This document shows positions 1 through 9,550 of a DNA stretch of 64,000 nucleotides, piece by piece. Positions within the stretch are counted from its first letter, which is position 1. Each line of letters begins with the position of its first letter. A model generated the notes under the pieces. That model searched no databases. It saw only the letters and a program-made list of their open reading frames with translations, and was not told the DNA's origin. This stretch comes from Komagataeibacter saccharivorans (GTDB taxonomy: Bacteria > Pseudomonadota > Alphaproteobacteria > Acetobacterales > Acetobacteraceae). A program made the translations under genes and the position numbers. The stretch lies in assembly GCF_003207825.1 (NCBI RefSeq), contig NZ_NKTY01000017.1, positions 1 through 64,000 on the forward strand. The letters run 5' to 3'.

Positions 1-628
1 AACCATTCCGTAATGAAGGATGGGTTCATTTAGAATGGGCGCACAATTCTGTGTGTTATGTTTCCAATACAGTTTTATGAAGGATTTATGACACGCCGAC
101 GCACTATATTTTATAGGATACAGAATACGCTTTTCTTTTTATTTTCATATATCTGCTTAACTGAATAGCCTTTATGACAATGGAACCCCGGTCTGATCGG
201 TTGGGAACCACATCATTCATGTCCTGCCGCAAGAACAGGCTATAAAGCGACGTTCAGTCGCGATGTTTTTTTGAGATCAGGAAGACGTAATCTTCTGAAG
301 ATCATAATATTACTCCCCTCCCTTCCAGAGACCGGTTTCCATGAAAACCTATTTTTATTCTCCTTCATATGGGGAACTGCCACAGTTTCGGCATCCATCG
401 TTATTCTTTCCGTTCGAAAATTCACTTTAAATTACAATTATTTATGCCAAGAATAACGTGCTGGATAACGAAGCCTCGCTGCACCGCTTACCTTCCCCCT
501 GATGGTAAAAGAGCCCTAAAGCAGCCCAGATGAAGGATGCAATCCTGCCTAACGATTTTGCGCTCTGCTGCTTTGCCTTTCCGTAATGTAATATATTCAC
601 GTCTATGTGAGAGCATTGGGGAAATCGG
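1..628. other. Gene-free left edge, AT-rich
   Basis: No convincing gene is visible. The only open frames are about 60 codons, overlap each other on opposite strands and have no recognisable content. Base composition is clearly more AT-rich than the rest of the window. The last 30 bases carry a GGGG ribosome-binding-like run just before the GTG start of the next gene, so at least the right end is a promoter and leader region. Confidence 0.5.
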
Positions 629-1234
629 GTGAGCCAGACATGGGGAGATTTTCAGGCCGTCGTGCAGTTATCGGCGGGCCTGAACGTAGCCATTCTCAGC
701 TTTGTGGATATCAGTCTGCCTGCCATCAAGGAGCGTAGGCGCATCTTTAGCAAGGCGCAGCAGGAACTTGCCATGTACCGCACGGCCCCAGCAAAGCTAA
801 TCAATGCCCAGCAGCTTGAACATGACTGTCAGGTTGAGGAAATGAATGAGAAACTGTATTTATTATGGCAGGAATCTTCCTCATTCAGCAATGAAGAAGA
901 TACCCTCATTCATTATACCGGAATACTGGGCTTCATCGGGGCCGCGATCAGCCTTTTTCTATTATGGTATTCGGCAGAATATTATGATGCAACAATCACA
1001 GTAACCGGACAGGTTATTATTGCCCTATCCTTCTGCTCTCTGGTTGGCGCTTTTATAATCAATTTCATGACTGCGGCACAGGCCAGTACTTTTACCAAAA
1101 AATGCAACCATATCCGGCAGGAAATGCAGCAGACGTTAGGGGGAACAACAAAGTCGGCCGCCACTTCTTCTAACCCCACCCCACAGCCACTACAGAATGC
1201 CAATATCAAAACCACAGAGACTGTCCCGAAATGA
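629..1234 (+). CDS. Hypothetical two-helix membrane protein (SLATT-like architecture)
   Basis: A 201-residue protein of unknown function. It has a mildly hydrophobic N-terminal stretch (about 10-30), a charged, probably helical segment rich in Lys, Glu and Gln (about 33-92), then two clear membrane segments (about 97-114 and 125-149) and a Ser/Thr/Pro-rich cytoplasmic tail. Helical region plus a close pair of membrane helices resembles SLATT-type effector proteins of conflict systems, but this is architecture only; no diagnostic motif is seen. The GTG start at 629 is preceded by a GGGG run. It stands alone in a low-GC accessory patch beside a transposase relic, so recent acquisition is likely. 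Confidence 0.55.
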   Translation: MSQTWGDFQAVVQLSAGLNVAILSFVDISLPAIKERRRIFSKAQQELAMYRTAPAKLINAQQLEHDCQVEEMNEKLYLLWQESSSFSNEEDTLIHYTGILGFIGAAISLFLLWYSAEYYDATITVTGQVIIALSFCSLVGAFIINFMTAAQASTFTKKCNHIRQEMQQTLGGTTKSAATSSNPTPQPLQNANIKTTETVPK

Positions 1235-1481
1235 AATGAGACCTACATTTTATCTGTTCATACAGTCCATCCGGAATTGCACGCCCACTCCAAACTTCGT
1301 TGCTATCATGGACAGCGACATAGGATCGAAAGCCCGTTTGAGACACTTCAAAACTGAGGTCGTACCGTAATATATATGAACGCTGTCTCCATACTTTATT
1401 TTCTTCTATCTACTTATATGCGACAGCTATCTTCTATTTTCTATACAGAATTATGATATTATATTATAGGATTCAATAAAT

Positions 1482-2227
1482 ATGGTTGGCATAAGCAAGC
1501 CAATAAAAGCTTGATATGTCGTATGACAGCACGTCGCCGCATCCGGTTGGTACTTGCCGCCCAAAAATGTTTTCTGGAGTATTTCGTTGCAGGCACGTCC
1601 GCGCGCAGTGCTGCGGAGATCATCGGCGTCAATCGCAATACAGCGACCTTGTTCTACCGCAAGCGTTGGGAAATCATTGCCGGACATAATGCTCCTGAAG
1701 AAAAGATCGAAGTCGACGAGAGCTATTCGGCGGATACCGTAAAGACAAAAGAACCCCGGAGCGTCGCCGGAAAAGTCGCCGTCTTCGGGCTTCTCAAGCC
1801 CGGTGGTCACGTCCATGCCGTGATGATCCCCGACGCGGGAAGCGGGAAGCGGGAAGCCCATGTCGCTCATTCGAAAGAAAATACGTCCAGATTCAATCGT
1901 TTATTCAGACGTGTGGCACCCCTATCGAACGATTGATGTCTCTGGGTTCCTTCATGAAAGGATCAGCCACGCCAAGCGCTTCAGCAAGGGCGAAACCATA
2001 TCAACGACATCGAGGGCTTCTGGGACCAAGCGAAGCATCACTTACGTCAATACAATGGAATACCACGAAAAGACTTTCATCTCTTCCTTGCTGAATGTGA
2101 GTGGCGCTTCAATAACCGCCTGCTCAGGAAACGCCTGCAAACCCTCGCACAATGGGCCAACATCCCGTTTTGGGAGACCTCACTTAATCTCCTTCCTCAT
2201 GCCGACCCGAACAGTAATATAAAATAG
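1482..2227 (+). pseudogene. IS1595-family transposase remnant, multiply frameshifted
   Basis: The pieces together read as an IS1595-type (ISXO2-like DDE) transposase. A short start at 1482 reads MVGISKPIKA and stops. From 1511 a second frame carries the helix-turn-helix part (TSARSAAEIIGVNRNTATLF) and the first catalytic region (IEVDESY). Around 1840-1860, where GCGGGAA is tandemly repeated, the frame shifts to one reading RKKIRPDSIVYSDVWHPYRT, which holds the second Asp. Near 1990 it shifts again to a frame reading NHINDIEGFWDQAK and ECEWRFNN, the family C-terminus, ending at the TAG at 2225-2227. At least three frame disruptions make it inactive. Terminal inverted repeats could not be identified. 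Confidence 0.85.
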
Positions 2228-2386
2228 AAACTGTATTACCAGAACGGGGAATCAGAACTCTTTATCGGACCTGACCATAAAAAAATCCTCCAGGACACAT
2301 ACCTAAACGGCCACGAATCCTGAAGGATAATAAAAATGAAATATATTTATAATATAGACGCGTTATTTATTGAAAACAGCTTTTCC

Positions 2387-3991
2387 TCACTCCCACTCAA
2401 TCGTTCCCGGCGGTTTGGATGTGATGTCATAGGTTACGCGGTTCACGCCACGGACTTCGTTGACAATACGCCCGGCCACGCGGTTCAGGAAGGACATGTC
2501 GAAGGGATAGATATCCGCCGTCATGCCATCGGTGCTGGTAACCGCGCGCAGGGCGCAGGCGTAATCATAGGTGCGTCCGTCGCCCATAACGCCCACCGTG
2601 CGTACGGGCAGCAGGACCGCGAATGCCTGCCAGATGGCGTCGTACAGTCCAGCCGTGCGGATTTCCTCAAGGAAGATCGAGTCAACACGACGCAGCAGGG
2701 CCAGCTTTTCACGCGTGATCGCACCGGGGATACGAATGGCCAGCCCCGGACCGGGGAACGGATGCCGCCCTACAATGGCTTCGGGAATGTCCATCTCACG
2801 GCCGAGTTCGCGCACTTCGTCCTTGAACAGTTCACGCAACGGTTCGACAAGCTGCATTTTCATCCGGTCTGGCAGGCCACCCACATTGTGGTGCGACTTG
2901 ATGGTAACGGATGGGCCGCCGGTAAAGCTGACACTCTCGATCACATCCGGATACAGCGTGCCCTGCGCCAGGAAATCGGCACCGCCAAGTTTCGCGGCTT
3001 CTTCCTCGAACACTTCGATAAACAGGCGACCAATCGTCTTGCGCTTGATTTCGGGGTCACTCACCCCTTCCAGCGCATTCAGGAACAGGTCGGACGCATC
3101 ACGGTGGATCAGATGGATGTTGAAGCGGTCGCGGAACGTGCGGATGACTTCATCTGCTTCTCCTGCGCGCAGGATGCCGGGGTCAACGAAGATACACGTC
3201 AACTGGTCGCCGATGGCCTGATGGATCAGCACGGCCGCGACGGAGGAATCAACCCCGCCCGAAAGACCGCAGATCACACGACCCTTGCCCACCTGCTGGC
3301 GGATACGGGCAATTTCCATGTCCCGGAAACCCGCCATGGTCCATGTGCCACGGCAGCCCGCCACATCATGCGTGAAATTGCGCAGCAGGGCCGCGCCATG
3401 GGGCGTGTGCACGACCTCCGGATGGAACTGCACGCCATACATACGGCGGCCTTCATCGGCGATGATGGCGAACGGCGCGCCTTCGCTGACCGCAACGGCC
3501 TGGAAACCCGGCGGCAGCTTGGTCACGCGGTCGCCATGGCTCATCCACACCTGCTCACGACCACCGCGCGCCCAGGTTCCGCGGAACAGGGCACAGTCCT
3601 TGATGATATCGATATGCGCGCGACCGAATTCGCGGTGTTCGGATGTCTCCACCGTGCCACCAAGCTGGCGGCACAGCGCCTGCTGGCCATAACATATACC
3701 CAGCACCGGTACGTTCAGGGCGAACACCACGTCAGGAATGGTGGGCGCGCCCTCGTCCAGAACGCTGGCCGGGCTGCCGGACAGGATGATCCCCTTGGGT
3801 GCGAAAGCGCGAATCCGCTCCGCCGTGCTGGAATACGGCCAGATCTCGCAATACACGCCGCTTTCACGCACGCGCCGGGCAATAAGCTGTGTAACCTGAC
3901 TGCCAAAATCCAGGATCAGAATACGGTCTTCGTGCAGGGCCTCATCAAGCCCTGCCGGAGGGGTGGCTGTATTCACGGTGTCGTTCATCAT
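2387..3991 (-). CDS. guaA: GMP synthase (glutamine-hydrolysing)
   Basis: Converts XMP to GMP using ATP and glutamine, the last step of guanine nucleotide synthesis. The 534 residues have the normal two-part architecture. The N-terminal class I glutamine amidotransferase has the nucleophile Cys100 in GICYGQQ and the His190/Glu192 pair in QFHPEV. The ATP pyrophosphatase domain has the P-loop SGGVDSS at 244-250, followed by the C-terminal dimerisation domain ending in PPGTIEWE. The ATG-ATG start is preceded by an AAAGA-type site. It is transcribed alone, divergent from a small secreted protein with 174 bases between them. The long open frame on the opposite strand is a codon-bias shadow. Confidence 0.98.
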   Translation of the reverse strand: MMNDTVNTATPPAGLDEALHEDRILILDFGSQVTQLIARRVRESGVYCEIWPYSSTAERIRAFAPKGIILSGSPASVLDEGAPTIPDVVFALNVPVLGICYGQQALCRQLGGTVETSEHREFGRAHIDIIKDCALFRGTWARGGREQVWMSHGDRVTKLPPGFQAVAVSEGAPFAIIADEGRRMYGVQFHPEVVHTPHGAALLRNFTHDVAGCRGTWTMAGFRDMEIARIRQQVGKGRVICGLSGGVDSSVAAVLIHQAIGDQLTCIFVDPGILRAGEADEVIRTFRDRFNIHLIHRDASDLFLNALEGVSDPEIKRKTIGRLFIEVFEEEAAKLGGADFLAQGTLYPDVIESVSFTGGPSVTIKSHHNVGGLPDRMKMQLVEPLRELFKDEVRELGREMDIPEAIVGRHPFPGPGLAIRIPGAITREKLALLRRVDSIFLEEIRTAGLYDAIWQAFAVLLPVRTVGVMGDGRTYDYACALRAVTSTDGMTADIYPFDMSFLNRVAGRIVNEVRGVNRVTYDITSKPPGTIEWE

Positions 3992-4165
3992 GTGTCTTTC
4001 GGTCGCGGCATTATCGATAAACTAGGCTTCCAGCATGAGCGGGTGACATATTGCAAGGCTGGGATGGCCTTTCCGATCCAGATAGCACACTATGGGCGCT
4101 CAGGCAGGCAGTCTTTCAGTCCTGCTGTCCCTGCCGGTTCCCGAACCGAATCATATGGTTGCCCC

Positions 4166-4549
4166 ATGACCGCACGTCCCGTTTTCCTGCTGGCGATTAT
4201 CTGCTTCGCAGGCTTTCTTTCCTCCGCCGCCACAGCCGATGCGCTGCATGACCCGACCGGGCTGTGGACGGGCAGGCTGGTCACGGATCAGGGGACATGT
4301 GACGAGACACGCGATACCTCCACCTTTCAGGTGGGCACGAAGCGCATCACTTTCACCCCGTCTGACGGATCAATCGTGCTGCGTGGCGTGCCGGAAAAGG
4401 GCAATGCCCATTACCATGCGGAAGCACTGGTCCAGCAGCCTTCCGGCGCGCCCTTCCCCATGGTGTTCGAGGCCCACCCGGAAGGAAAGACCATTGTCGG
4501 CACCTACGGCACCCCACGGTGCCGCGCACATATCGTACTCAAACGCTAA
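4166..4549 (+). CDS. Small secreted protein of unknown function
   Basis: 127 residues. Residues 1-26 form a typical signal peptide: a basic start, a hydrophobic core FLLAIICFAGFL and an Ala-rich cleavage region ending ATA-DA. The mature part of about 100 residues has alternating polar and hydrophobic character suggesting a beta-rich periplasmic domain, with two cysteines (CDETRDT and PRCRAH) that could form a disulfide. The start at 4166 is chosen because it begins the signal peptide; the frame stays open far upstream only because it lies antisense to guaA. No family is recognised. Confidence 0.75.
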   Translation: MTARPVFLLAIICFAGFLSSAATADALHDPTGLWTGRLVTDQGTCDETRDTSTFQVGTKRITFTPSDGSIVLRGVPEKGNAHYHAEALVQQPSGAPFPMVFEAHPEGKTIVGTYGTPRCRAHIVLKR

Positions 4550-4645
4550 TCCGCACCGCCTGCGCGGGCCACCGATCACGCAATCGGGAACACACTGGCC
4601 CGATACAGGCATGGATGCGGGCGGGCGATCCTATATATTCCCTAT

Positions 4646-5155
4646 ATGTCTGATAACATGACACTTGCTGGTGCTGTCCTGTCGATCGTCGTGCGTGACG
4701 GGCGCATGCTGCTTGTATGCAGGCGCAATCCGCCCGATCAGGGTCTGTGGGGCTTTCCGGGCGGGCGCATTGAATATGGCGAAACATATCTGCAGGCGGC
4801 GGCGCGGGAACTACGTGAGGAAACCGGCTTTCAGACCCATGCCGAAGGCACGCTGACCGCTTTCGACCTGATCGATCGGGATGGGAGCGGGCACATCCGT
4901 TTTCATTATCTGATCGTGGCCGTGAAATGCCATGACAACGGATGGAGCGCCATTCAGGCAGGGGATGATGCCTGTGATGTCGGCTGGTTTGATCTGGCGC
5001 AGGTTCGGGCCAACCCGGCAGCCTTCAGTCCCGGCCTGCTGGAACTGGGCACGCTGGCCCTGTCCGATCGGGGGATCGCCCCATGGCCGGTAGCCCCACA
5101 GATCCGTACGCCCGGCAAAATCCCTGAACACAAGACCGAAAGCCTGCTGTCATGA
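4646..5155 (+). CDS. Nudix hydrolase
   Basis: A 169-residue Nudix-fold pyrophosphohydrolase acting on a nucleoside diphosphate linked to some other group. The complete Nudix box runs from Gly40 to Phe62 with Glu46, REL and the EE pair at 58-59, matching GX5EX7REUXEEXGU. The preceding LLVCRRNPP and LWGFPGG are typical of MutT/ADP-ribose pyrophosphatase-like members. The C-terminal 30 residues are an unrelated Pro-rich tail. Substrate cannot be assigned. Its stop overlaps the start of the receiver-domain gene by four bases (ATGA), so the two are translated together. Confidence 0.9.
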   Translation: MSDNMTLAGAVLSIVVRDGRMLLVCRRNPPDQGLWGFPGGRIEYGETYLQAAARELREETGFQTHAEGTLTAFDLIDRDGSGHIRFHYLIVAVKCHDNGWSAIQAGDDACDVGWFDLAQVRANPAAFSPGLLELGTLALSDRGIAPWPVAPQIRTPGKIPEHKTESLLS

Positions 5156-5496
5156 CCCAGACCGCCTCTGCCCTGATTGTCGAGGACGAAGCCACCATAG
5201 CGGAACTGGTCGCCACGATGCTGGGCACGCATGGCATCAACGCCACCATAAGCCCCAGCGTGGCCGATGCCATGCGGCAGATGGAAACCGGCACCTTCGG
5301 CCTTGCGCTGGTGGATCTGACGCTACCCGATGGGGAGCCCGACGCCCTGATCGCCGCCGCACGCGCGCGGGATTGCCCCATTATCGTCATGAGCGGCGAT
5401 CCGGACCGTCTGGCGGGTTATGCGCCGTTGCCGCTGCTGGAAAAGCCCTTCCGCATGAAAGCGCTGCTGGATCAGGTCAGGCTGGCCCTGCCCTGA
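5152..5496 (+). CDS. Stand-alone response-regulator receiver domain
   Basis: 114 residues consisting only of a CheY-like receiver domain. The acidic pair Glu11/Asp12 (VEDE), phosphoacceptor Asp55 (LVDLTLP), Ser81 (VMSGDP) and Lys98 (EKPF) are all present, so it should be phosphorylatable. There is no output domain and no histidine kinase nearby. It is translationally coupled to the Nudix hydrolase gene upstream (ATGA overlap), which is its only operon partner visible here. Possible roles are a phosphate sink, a protein-interaction switch or a phosphorelay intermediate; the sequence does not choose between them. Confidence 0.9.
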   Translation: MTQTASALIVEDEATIAELVATMLGTHGINATISPSVADAMRQMETGTFGLALVDLTLPDGEPDALIAAARARDCPIIVMSGDPDRLAGYAPLPLLEKPFRMKALLDQVRLALP

Positions 5497-5517
5497 CAGG
5501 GCAGGCTTTACGACCTG

Positions 5518-6978
5518 TTATCCGGCGGGCGTAGGCAGGCGTGCAATCGTCTGCCGTTCCGTAGCAGACAGGTCATCACGCAGGCGGACGCGATACAGAT
5601 CGACCATCTCTGCCACATGACCACGCCTTTCGCGCGCCAGCCTTGTCATTGGTTCCACTTCTATAAAATCATCACGGCTGAAAGAACGCCGTGGGTTGCA
5701 AACCATAACGCCACTGCCCGATATGTCATGAGACAGGTTGAACAGCGCCCAGCGCGGCTCCATTCCCACCACGATCCGTCCGGGCATGACCGCAGCCAGT
5801 TCCGCAGCCGTGCCGTAATCGCAGGCCGCGATGAACTCTCCCGCAGGGACCTGTGCTGTAATATGTGAAGCCAGTTCCCGCCATCCGGCCATCTGCCGCA
5901 GGGCGACATCCGTATGCGGGGATAGCGGCAGCGGGGCAAAAAGCGCCTGTAAATAGACAAGTGCCCCGATCAGCAGGCCACCGCCCGCAGCCCAGCGCCA
6001 CCAGCGCCACGCCACGACTGCCGACCCCACCGCCAGAACGGGATAGATCACAACCGGCCAGTTCGCCTGCACCCGGTCACCAAGGGCATGCTGCATAAAG
6101 ACACAGGCGGGCAGCAACGCCATACAGGCCAGCAGGGCAGCGCCGGGCATCTGTCGCGCACGCCGGACCAGTCCGACCTGCCCCCAGATGAAAAACGCGG
6201 CGATGCCCGGGGTCATCAACCCCACCTGCCCCAACAGCAGTTCGCTGACAAACTGAACGGCCCGACCGGGATGCCAGTCCACCGTCCGCCCACCCTGCCG
6301 CACAAAACTCGCCCATCCATGTGCCGCGTTCCACCACACCACAGGCAGCACGCACAGCGCGGCCAGTGCGATACCGCCCGCAAGGCCCATCCCCTGCCTG
6401 CGCGCCCATTCCGGTTGTCTGGCCAGACGCACCACCAGCCACACAATGATGCCCGCAAGGGGCAGTATGGCAGTATATTTGCTATCGCAGGCCAGCCCCG
6501 CCGCCACACCCGCGACCAGCCACCACCGCTGTGCGCTCCCCGCCACAACGCGCCCCATGGCCCAGAGCAAAACGGACATGAAGAACACAAGTGGTCCATC
6601 CGGCGTGATCACAACCGACTGGATCGCCATGGCAAGGGTAGCCTGCAACGCAATACACGCCCGCCACGCTCCAGACTGCGTTACATCAGGCAGGAGATCA
6701 CGCACCGCGCGCCATATAAAAAAGGAACTGCCCGCACCGGCCAGAACCCCGATCAGCCTGATGCCAAAGGCATTATCCCCGCCCGGCAGCATGCCCAGCC
6801 GTATCCACGCCGCCACCATGGGGGGATGATCCAGATACCCCGCCGCGGGCGCAAGCGCCCACACCCGGTAATAGGCTTCGTCAGGTGAAAGTGGCAGGAC
6901 AGCAGCCACAACCAGCCGTAAGGCCGCCAGCACGACAAGCGTATACAGCCACCGGCGCGGGCTGTACCCGGTGGTCAC
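5518..6978 (-). CDS. GT39-type membrane glycosyltransferase (ArnT/PMT-like)
   Basis: A 486-residue polytopic inner-membrane protein with about ten to twelve hydrophobic segments. Near the N-terminus, after the first helix, is the acidic motif PDEAYYRVW (Asp33-Glu34) and soon after LDHPPM, which are characteristic of the dolichyl/undecaprenyl-phosphate-mannose and 4-amino-arabinose transferase superfamily (PMT_2, GT39). These enzymes move a sugar from a polyprenyl-phosphate donor onto lipid A or proteins in the periplasm. Donor and acceptor are unknown. Its start overlaps the stop of the Lrp/AsnC regulator gene by four bases (6975-6978), so the two form an operon. Confidence 0.85.
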   Translation of the reverse strand: MTTGYSPRRWLYTLVVLAALRLVVAAVLPLSPDEAYYRVWALAPAAGYLDHPPMVAAWIRLGMLPGGDNAFGIRLIGVLAGAGSSFFIWRAVRDLLPDVTQSGAWRACIALQATLAMAIQSVVITPDGPLVFFMSVLLWAMGRVVAGSAQRWWLVAGVAAGLACDSKYTAILPLAGIIVWLVVRLARQPEWARRQGMGLAGGIALAALCVLPVVWWNAAHGWASFVRQGGRTVDWHPGRAVQFVSELLLGQVGLMTPGIAAFFIWGQVGLVRRARQMPGAALLACMALLPACVFMQHALGDRVQANWPVVIYPVLAVGSAVVAWRWWRWAAGGGLLIGALVYLQALFAPLPLSPHTDVALRQMAGWRELASHITAQVPAGEFIAACDYGTAAELAAVMPGRIVVGMEPRWALFNLSHDISGSGVMVCNPRRSFSRDDFIEVEPMTRLARERRGHVAEMVDLYRVRLRDDLSATERQTIARLPTPAG

Positions 6979-7445
6979 ACAGGCACGCCCGGCCGGTTGA
7001 GGCTGGTACGGATGGTCTGCAGGGTCTGCACGCGCACCACATGCGGCGCTTCCGTCAGTTGCCGGGTCAGCAGGTTTTCATGCGTGGCGTCCCGTGCCAT
7101 GAGCCGGACGAGGAAGTCACCACCGCCACGGATCATGTGACATTCGCGCACTTCCGGCCACGCCGAGACCTGATTTTCAAAGGCGGACAGGACCGCCTCC
7201 TTCTGGCTGTCCAGCCCGATCAGGGCGAACAGCGTGATCGACCAGCCCAGCCGGGCGGCATCCGTATCGGCATGATAGCCACGGATCACATGGTCTTCCT
7301 CAAGCCTGCGCATGCGCCGCAGGCAGGGGGGAGCGGATATGCCCACGCGCCGGGCAAGCTCCACATTCGTCATACGTCCGTCCAGCTGAAGTTCGGCCAC
7401 AATACGACGATCAATCGCATCCAGATCAGCCATCCGCTCCGCCAT
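6975..7445 (-). CDS. Lrp/AsnC-family transcriptional regulator
   Basis: 156 residues in the usual Lrp layout: an N-terminal winged helix-turn-helix (LDAIDRRIVAELQLDGRMTN, then VELARRVGISAPPCLRRMRRLE) and a C-terminal RAM/AsnC effector domain (VRECHMIRGGGDFLVRL) that binds amino acids and mediates oligomerisation. The frame is open another 34 codons upstream, but the ATG at 7445 gives the family-standard N-terminus. It lies divergent from trxB with 140 bases between, and its stop overlaps the glycosyltransferase start, so it may control itself, the glycosyltransferase or trxB. Confidence 0.92.
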   Translation of the reverse strand: MAERMADLDAIDRRIVAELQLDGRMTNVELARRVGISAPPCLRRMRRLEEDHVIRGYHADTDAARLGWSITLFALIGLDSQKEAVLSAFENQVSAWPEVRECHMIRGGGDFLVRLMARDATHENLLTRQLTEAPHVVRVQTLQTIRTSLNRPGVPV

Positions 7446-7585
7446 GAAAGTTCCATTTCCCGAAAACGGGCGCCTGCCGCGCCCCTGTGCCGCAATAATG
7501 GCACACTTCCTACTCCAACCCTTGCACGGACGCCAGTGGACGACCATACCAAAGGAAATTGTGACAATAGGGTTATTCTGATCTC

Positions 7586-8542
7586 ATGCCCCAGACCTGT
7601 TCTACCGATATGCTTGTCATTGGCGCAGGCCCCGCCGGTTATACCGCCGCCATCTACGCGGCACGCGCGAATCTCTCCCCCGTTCTCGTCGCCGGGCTGC
7701 AGCCCGGCGGCCAGCTCATGATCACCACCGACGTCGAGAACTATCCCGGCTTCGGCAAAGGGATACAGGGGCCGGAACTGATGGAGCAGATGGCCGAGCA
7801 GGCCCGCAATGTCGGCACGCGGCTTATCGATGACATCATCGTATCGTGTGACTTCAGCCGTACCGACGGGACCGGCCGCTTCTACGCCACCGGCGATTCC
7901 GGTACATTGTACGAGGCACGCAGCGTCGTCATCGCAACCGGCGCACAGGCAAAATGGCTAGGCATCCCCGGTGAGAAGGAATTCCAGGGTTCGGGCGTAT
8001 CCGCCTGCGCCACCTGTGACGGCTTCTTCTATCGTGGCAAGCGCGTGGCGGTGATCGGTGGCGGTAATACAGCAGTTGAAGAAGCCCTGTACCTGACCCA
8101 CCACGCCGATCATGTAACCCTGATCCATCGTCGCGACAGCCTGCGTGCGGAACGCATCCTGCAGGACCGGCTGCATGCCAACCCCAAGGTATCGGTCATC
8201 TGGAACAGTGTGGTCGAACGCATAACCGGCAGCGGCACGCCACCCGTAGTCACGGGGGCCGAACTGCGTGACATCGTGACCGGTGCCGAGCGCCATATCG
8301 ACGTGGATGGCGTGTTCGTTGCCATTGGCCATGCCCCCAACACCACAATTTTCCGTGATGTGGTGGAGATTGATACGGACGGTTACATCGTTACGGCACC
8401 CGGTAGCACACGCACCTCAGTGCCGGGTGTATTTGCCGCAGGTGACGTGCAGGACAAGATATTCCGGCAGGCGGTGACCGCCGCGGGCACGGGCTGCATG
8501 GCCGCCCTTGAGGCCGAACGCTTCCTTGGCGCCATTGTGTAA
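7586..8542 (+). CDS. trxB: Thioredoxin reductase
   Basis: 318 residues, the normal length. This FAD- and NADPH-dependent cytoplasmic enzyme reduces thioredoxin. The FAD-binding GAGPAG is at 13-18, the redox-active CATC at 141-144 followed by DGFF, the NADPH-binding GGGNTA at 158-163, and a C-terminal FAD motif in GVFAAGDVQDKIFRQ. It is preceded by a divergent Lrp-type regulator. A short GACTC/GAGTC hairpin follows the stop codon. Confidence 0.97.
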   Translation: MPQTCSTDMLVIGAGPAGYTAAIYAARANLSPVLVAGLQPGGQLMITTDVENYPGFGKGIQGPELMEQMAEQARNVGTRLIDDIIVSCDFSRTDGTGRFYATGDSGTLYEARSVVIATGAQAKWLGIPGEKEFQGSGVSACATCDGFFYRGKRVAVIGGGNTAVEEALYLTHHADHVTLIHRRDSLRAERILQDRLHANPKVSVIWNSVVERITGSGTPPVVTGAELRDIVTGAERHIDVDGVFVAIGHAPNTTIFRDVVEIDTDGYIVTAPGSTRTSVPGVFAAGDVQDKIFRQAVTAAGTGCMAALEAERFLGAIV

Positions 8543-8649
8543 TGACTCCGGAAGAGTCCTTGACCTGCATCAACATTTCCTTCACCACAGCCACAGTAGT
8601 GTCATAACATTTGACGCGCCCTTATTAGATAGCAAAGCGGAGTCAACGC

Positions 8650-9537
8650 GTGGACTGGGATAAACTCCGGATATTTCATGCTGTAGCCGAGGCAGGTTCC
8701 TTCACCCATGCGGGCGACGTGCTTAACCTGAGCCAGTCTGCGGTATCGCGGCAGATTTCCGCCCTGGAAGAGGCATTGCAGGTTCCCCTCTTCCACCGGC
8801 ATGCCCGGGGCCTTATCCTGACCGAACAGGGTGAGACACTGAACCAGACGGTGCGGGAAGTCTTTTCCAAACTGGCCATGACCCAGTCCCTGCTTACCGA
8901 AAGCAAGGAAAAGGCGGCCGGGCGGTTACGGGTCACCACGACAACCGGTTTCGGCACCTGCTGGCTGACGCCACGCCTGCACCGGTTCATGGAAACCAAC
9001 CCGGACATTTCGATTACCCTGATACTGGAAGATAATGATCTGGATCTGGGCATGCGTGAGGCGGATGTGGCGGTGCGCATGCATCCGCCCCGCCAGCCGG
9101 ACCTGATCCAGCGGCATCTGGCCGACTTCCCGCTGCCCATCTACGCATCGCAGTCATACCTGAACGACCACGGCACGCCCCGCACGCTTGAGGAGCTTAA
9201 TGCCCACAAGCTGGTCCTGTTCGGGGGCTATCATCCGCCAGTGCCGCACATCAACTGGCTGGCGGAAACGGGCGTTCCTTCCGATGAGCGCCGTCAGGCG
9301 CGTCTGGAAGTCAACAGTCTGGCCGCCATGGCGGGCGCAATCGCGGCTGGTATCGGCATCGGGTCAATCCCGCTTTACGCAGCATCGCAGTACCCCAATC
9401 TGGTCAAGATCCTGCCGGAAGTGCCGCTACCGACCGTTGATGCCTACTTCGTCTACCCGGAAGAGCTGCGCACGTCCAAGCGCGTGGCCGTATTCCGCGA
9501 TTTCCTGCTGGCGGAAATCAACGCCCGCCATCACTGA
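8650..9537 (+). CDS. LysR-family transcriptional regulator
   Basis: 295 residues. The N-terminal winged helix-turn-helix (about 1-62) contains AEAGSFTHAGDVLNLSQSAV and FHRHARGLILTEQG, typical of LysR proteins. The rest is a substrate-binding-like effector domain with TTTGFGTCWLTPRLH and the late segment AGIGIGSIPLYA. It starts with GTG at 8650, chosen because translation begins exactly at the family N-terminus (DWDKLRIFHAVAE). It follows trxB in the same direction but after about 100 bases with its own possible promoter. The target genes are not evident. It converges on ihfB. Confidence 0.93.
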   Translation: MDWDKLRIFHAVAEAGSFTHAGDVLNLSQSAVSRQISALEEALQVPLFHRHARGLILTEQGETLNQTVREVFSKLAMTQSLLTESKEKAAGRLRVTTTTGFGTCWLTPRLHRFMETNPDISITLILEDNDLDLGMREADVAVRMHPPRQPDLIQRHLADFPLPIYASQSYLNDHGTPRTLEELNAHKLVLFGGYHPPVPHINWLAETGVPSDERRQARLEVNSLAAMAGAIAAGIGIGSIPLYAASQYPNLVKILPEVPLPTVDAYFVYPEELRTSKRVAVFRDFLLAEINARHH

Positions 9538-9550
9538 TACAGGCCCTTCC

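Noticed and set aside
2336-4549. A 737-codon open frame on the plus strand
   Set aside because: Its first 600 codons are antisense to guaA and have no domain content. Only the last 127 codons, from the ATG at 4166, encode a real signal-peptide protein.
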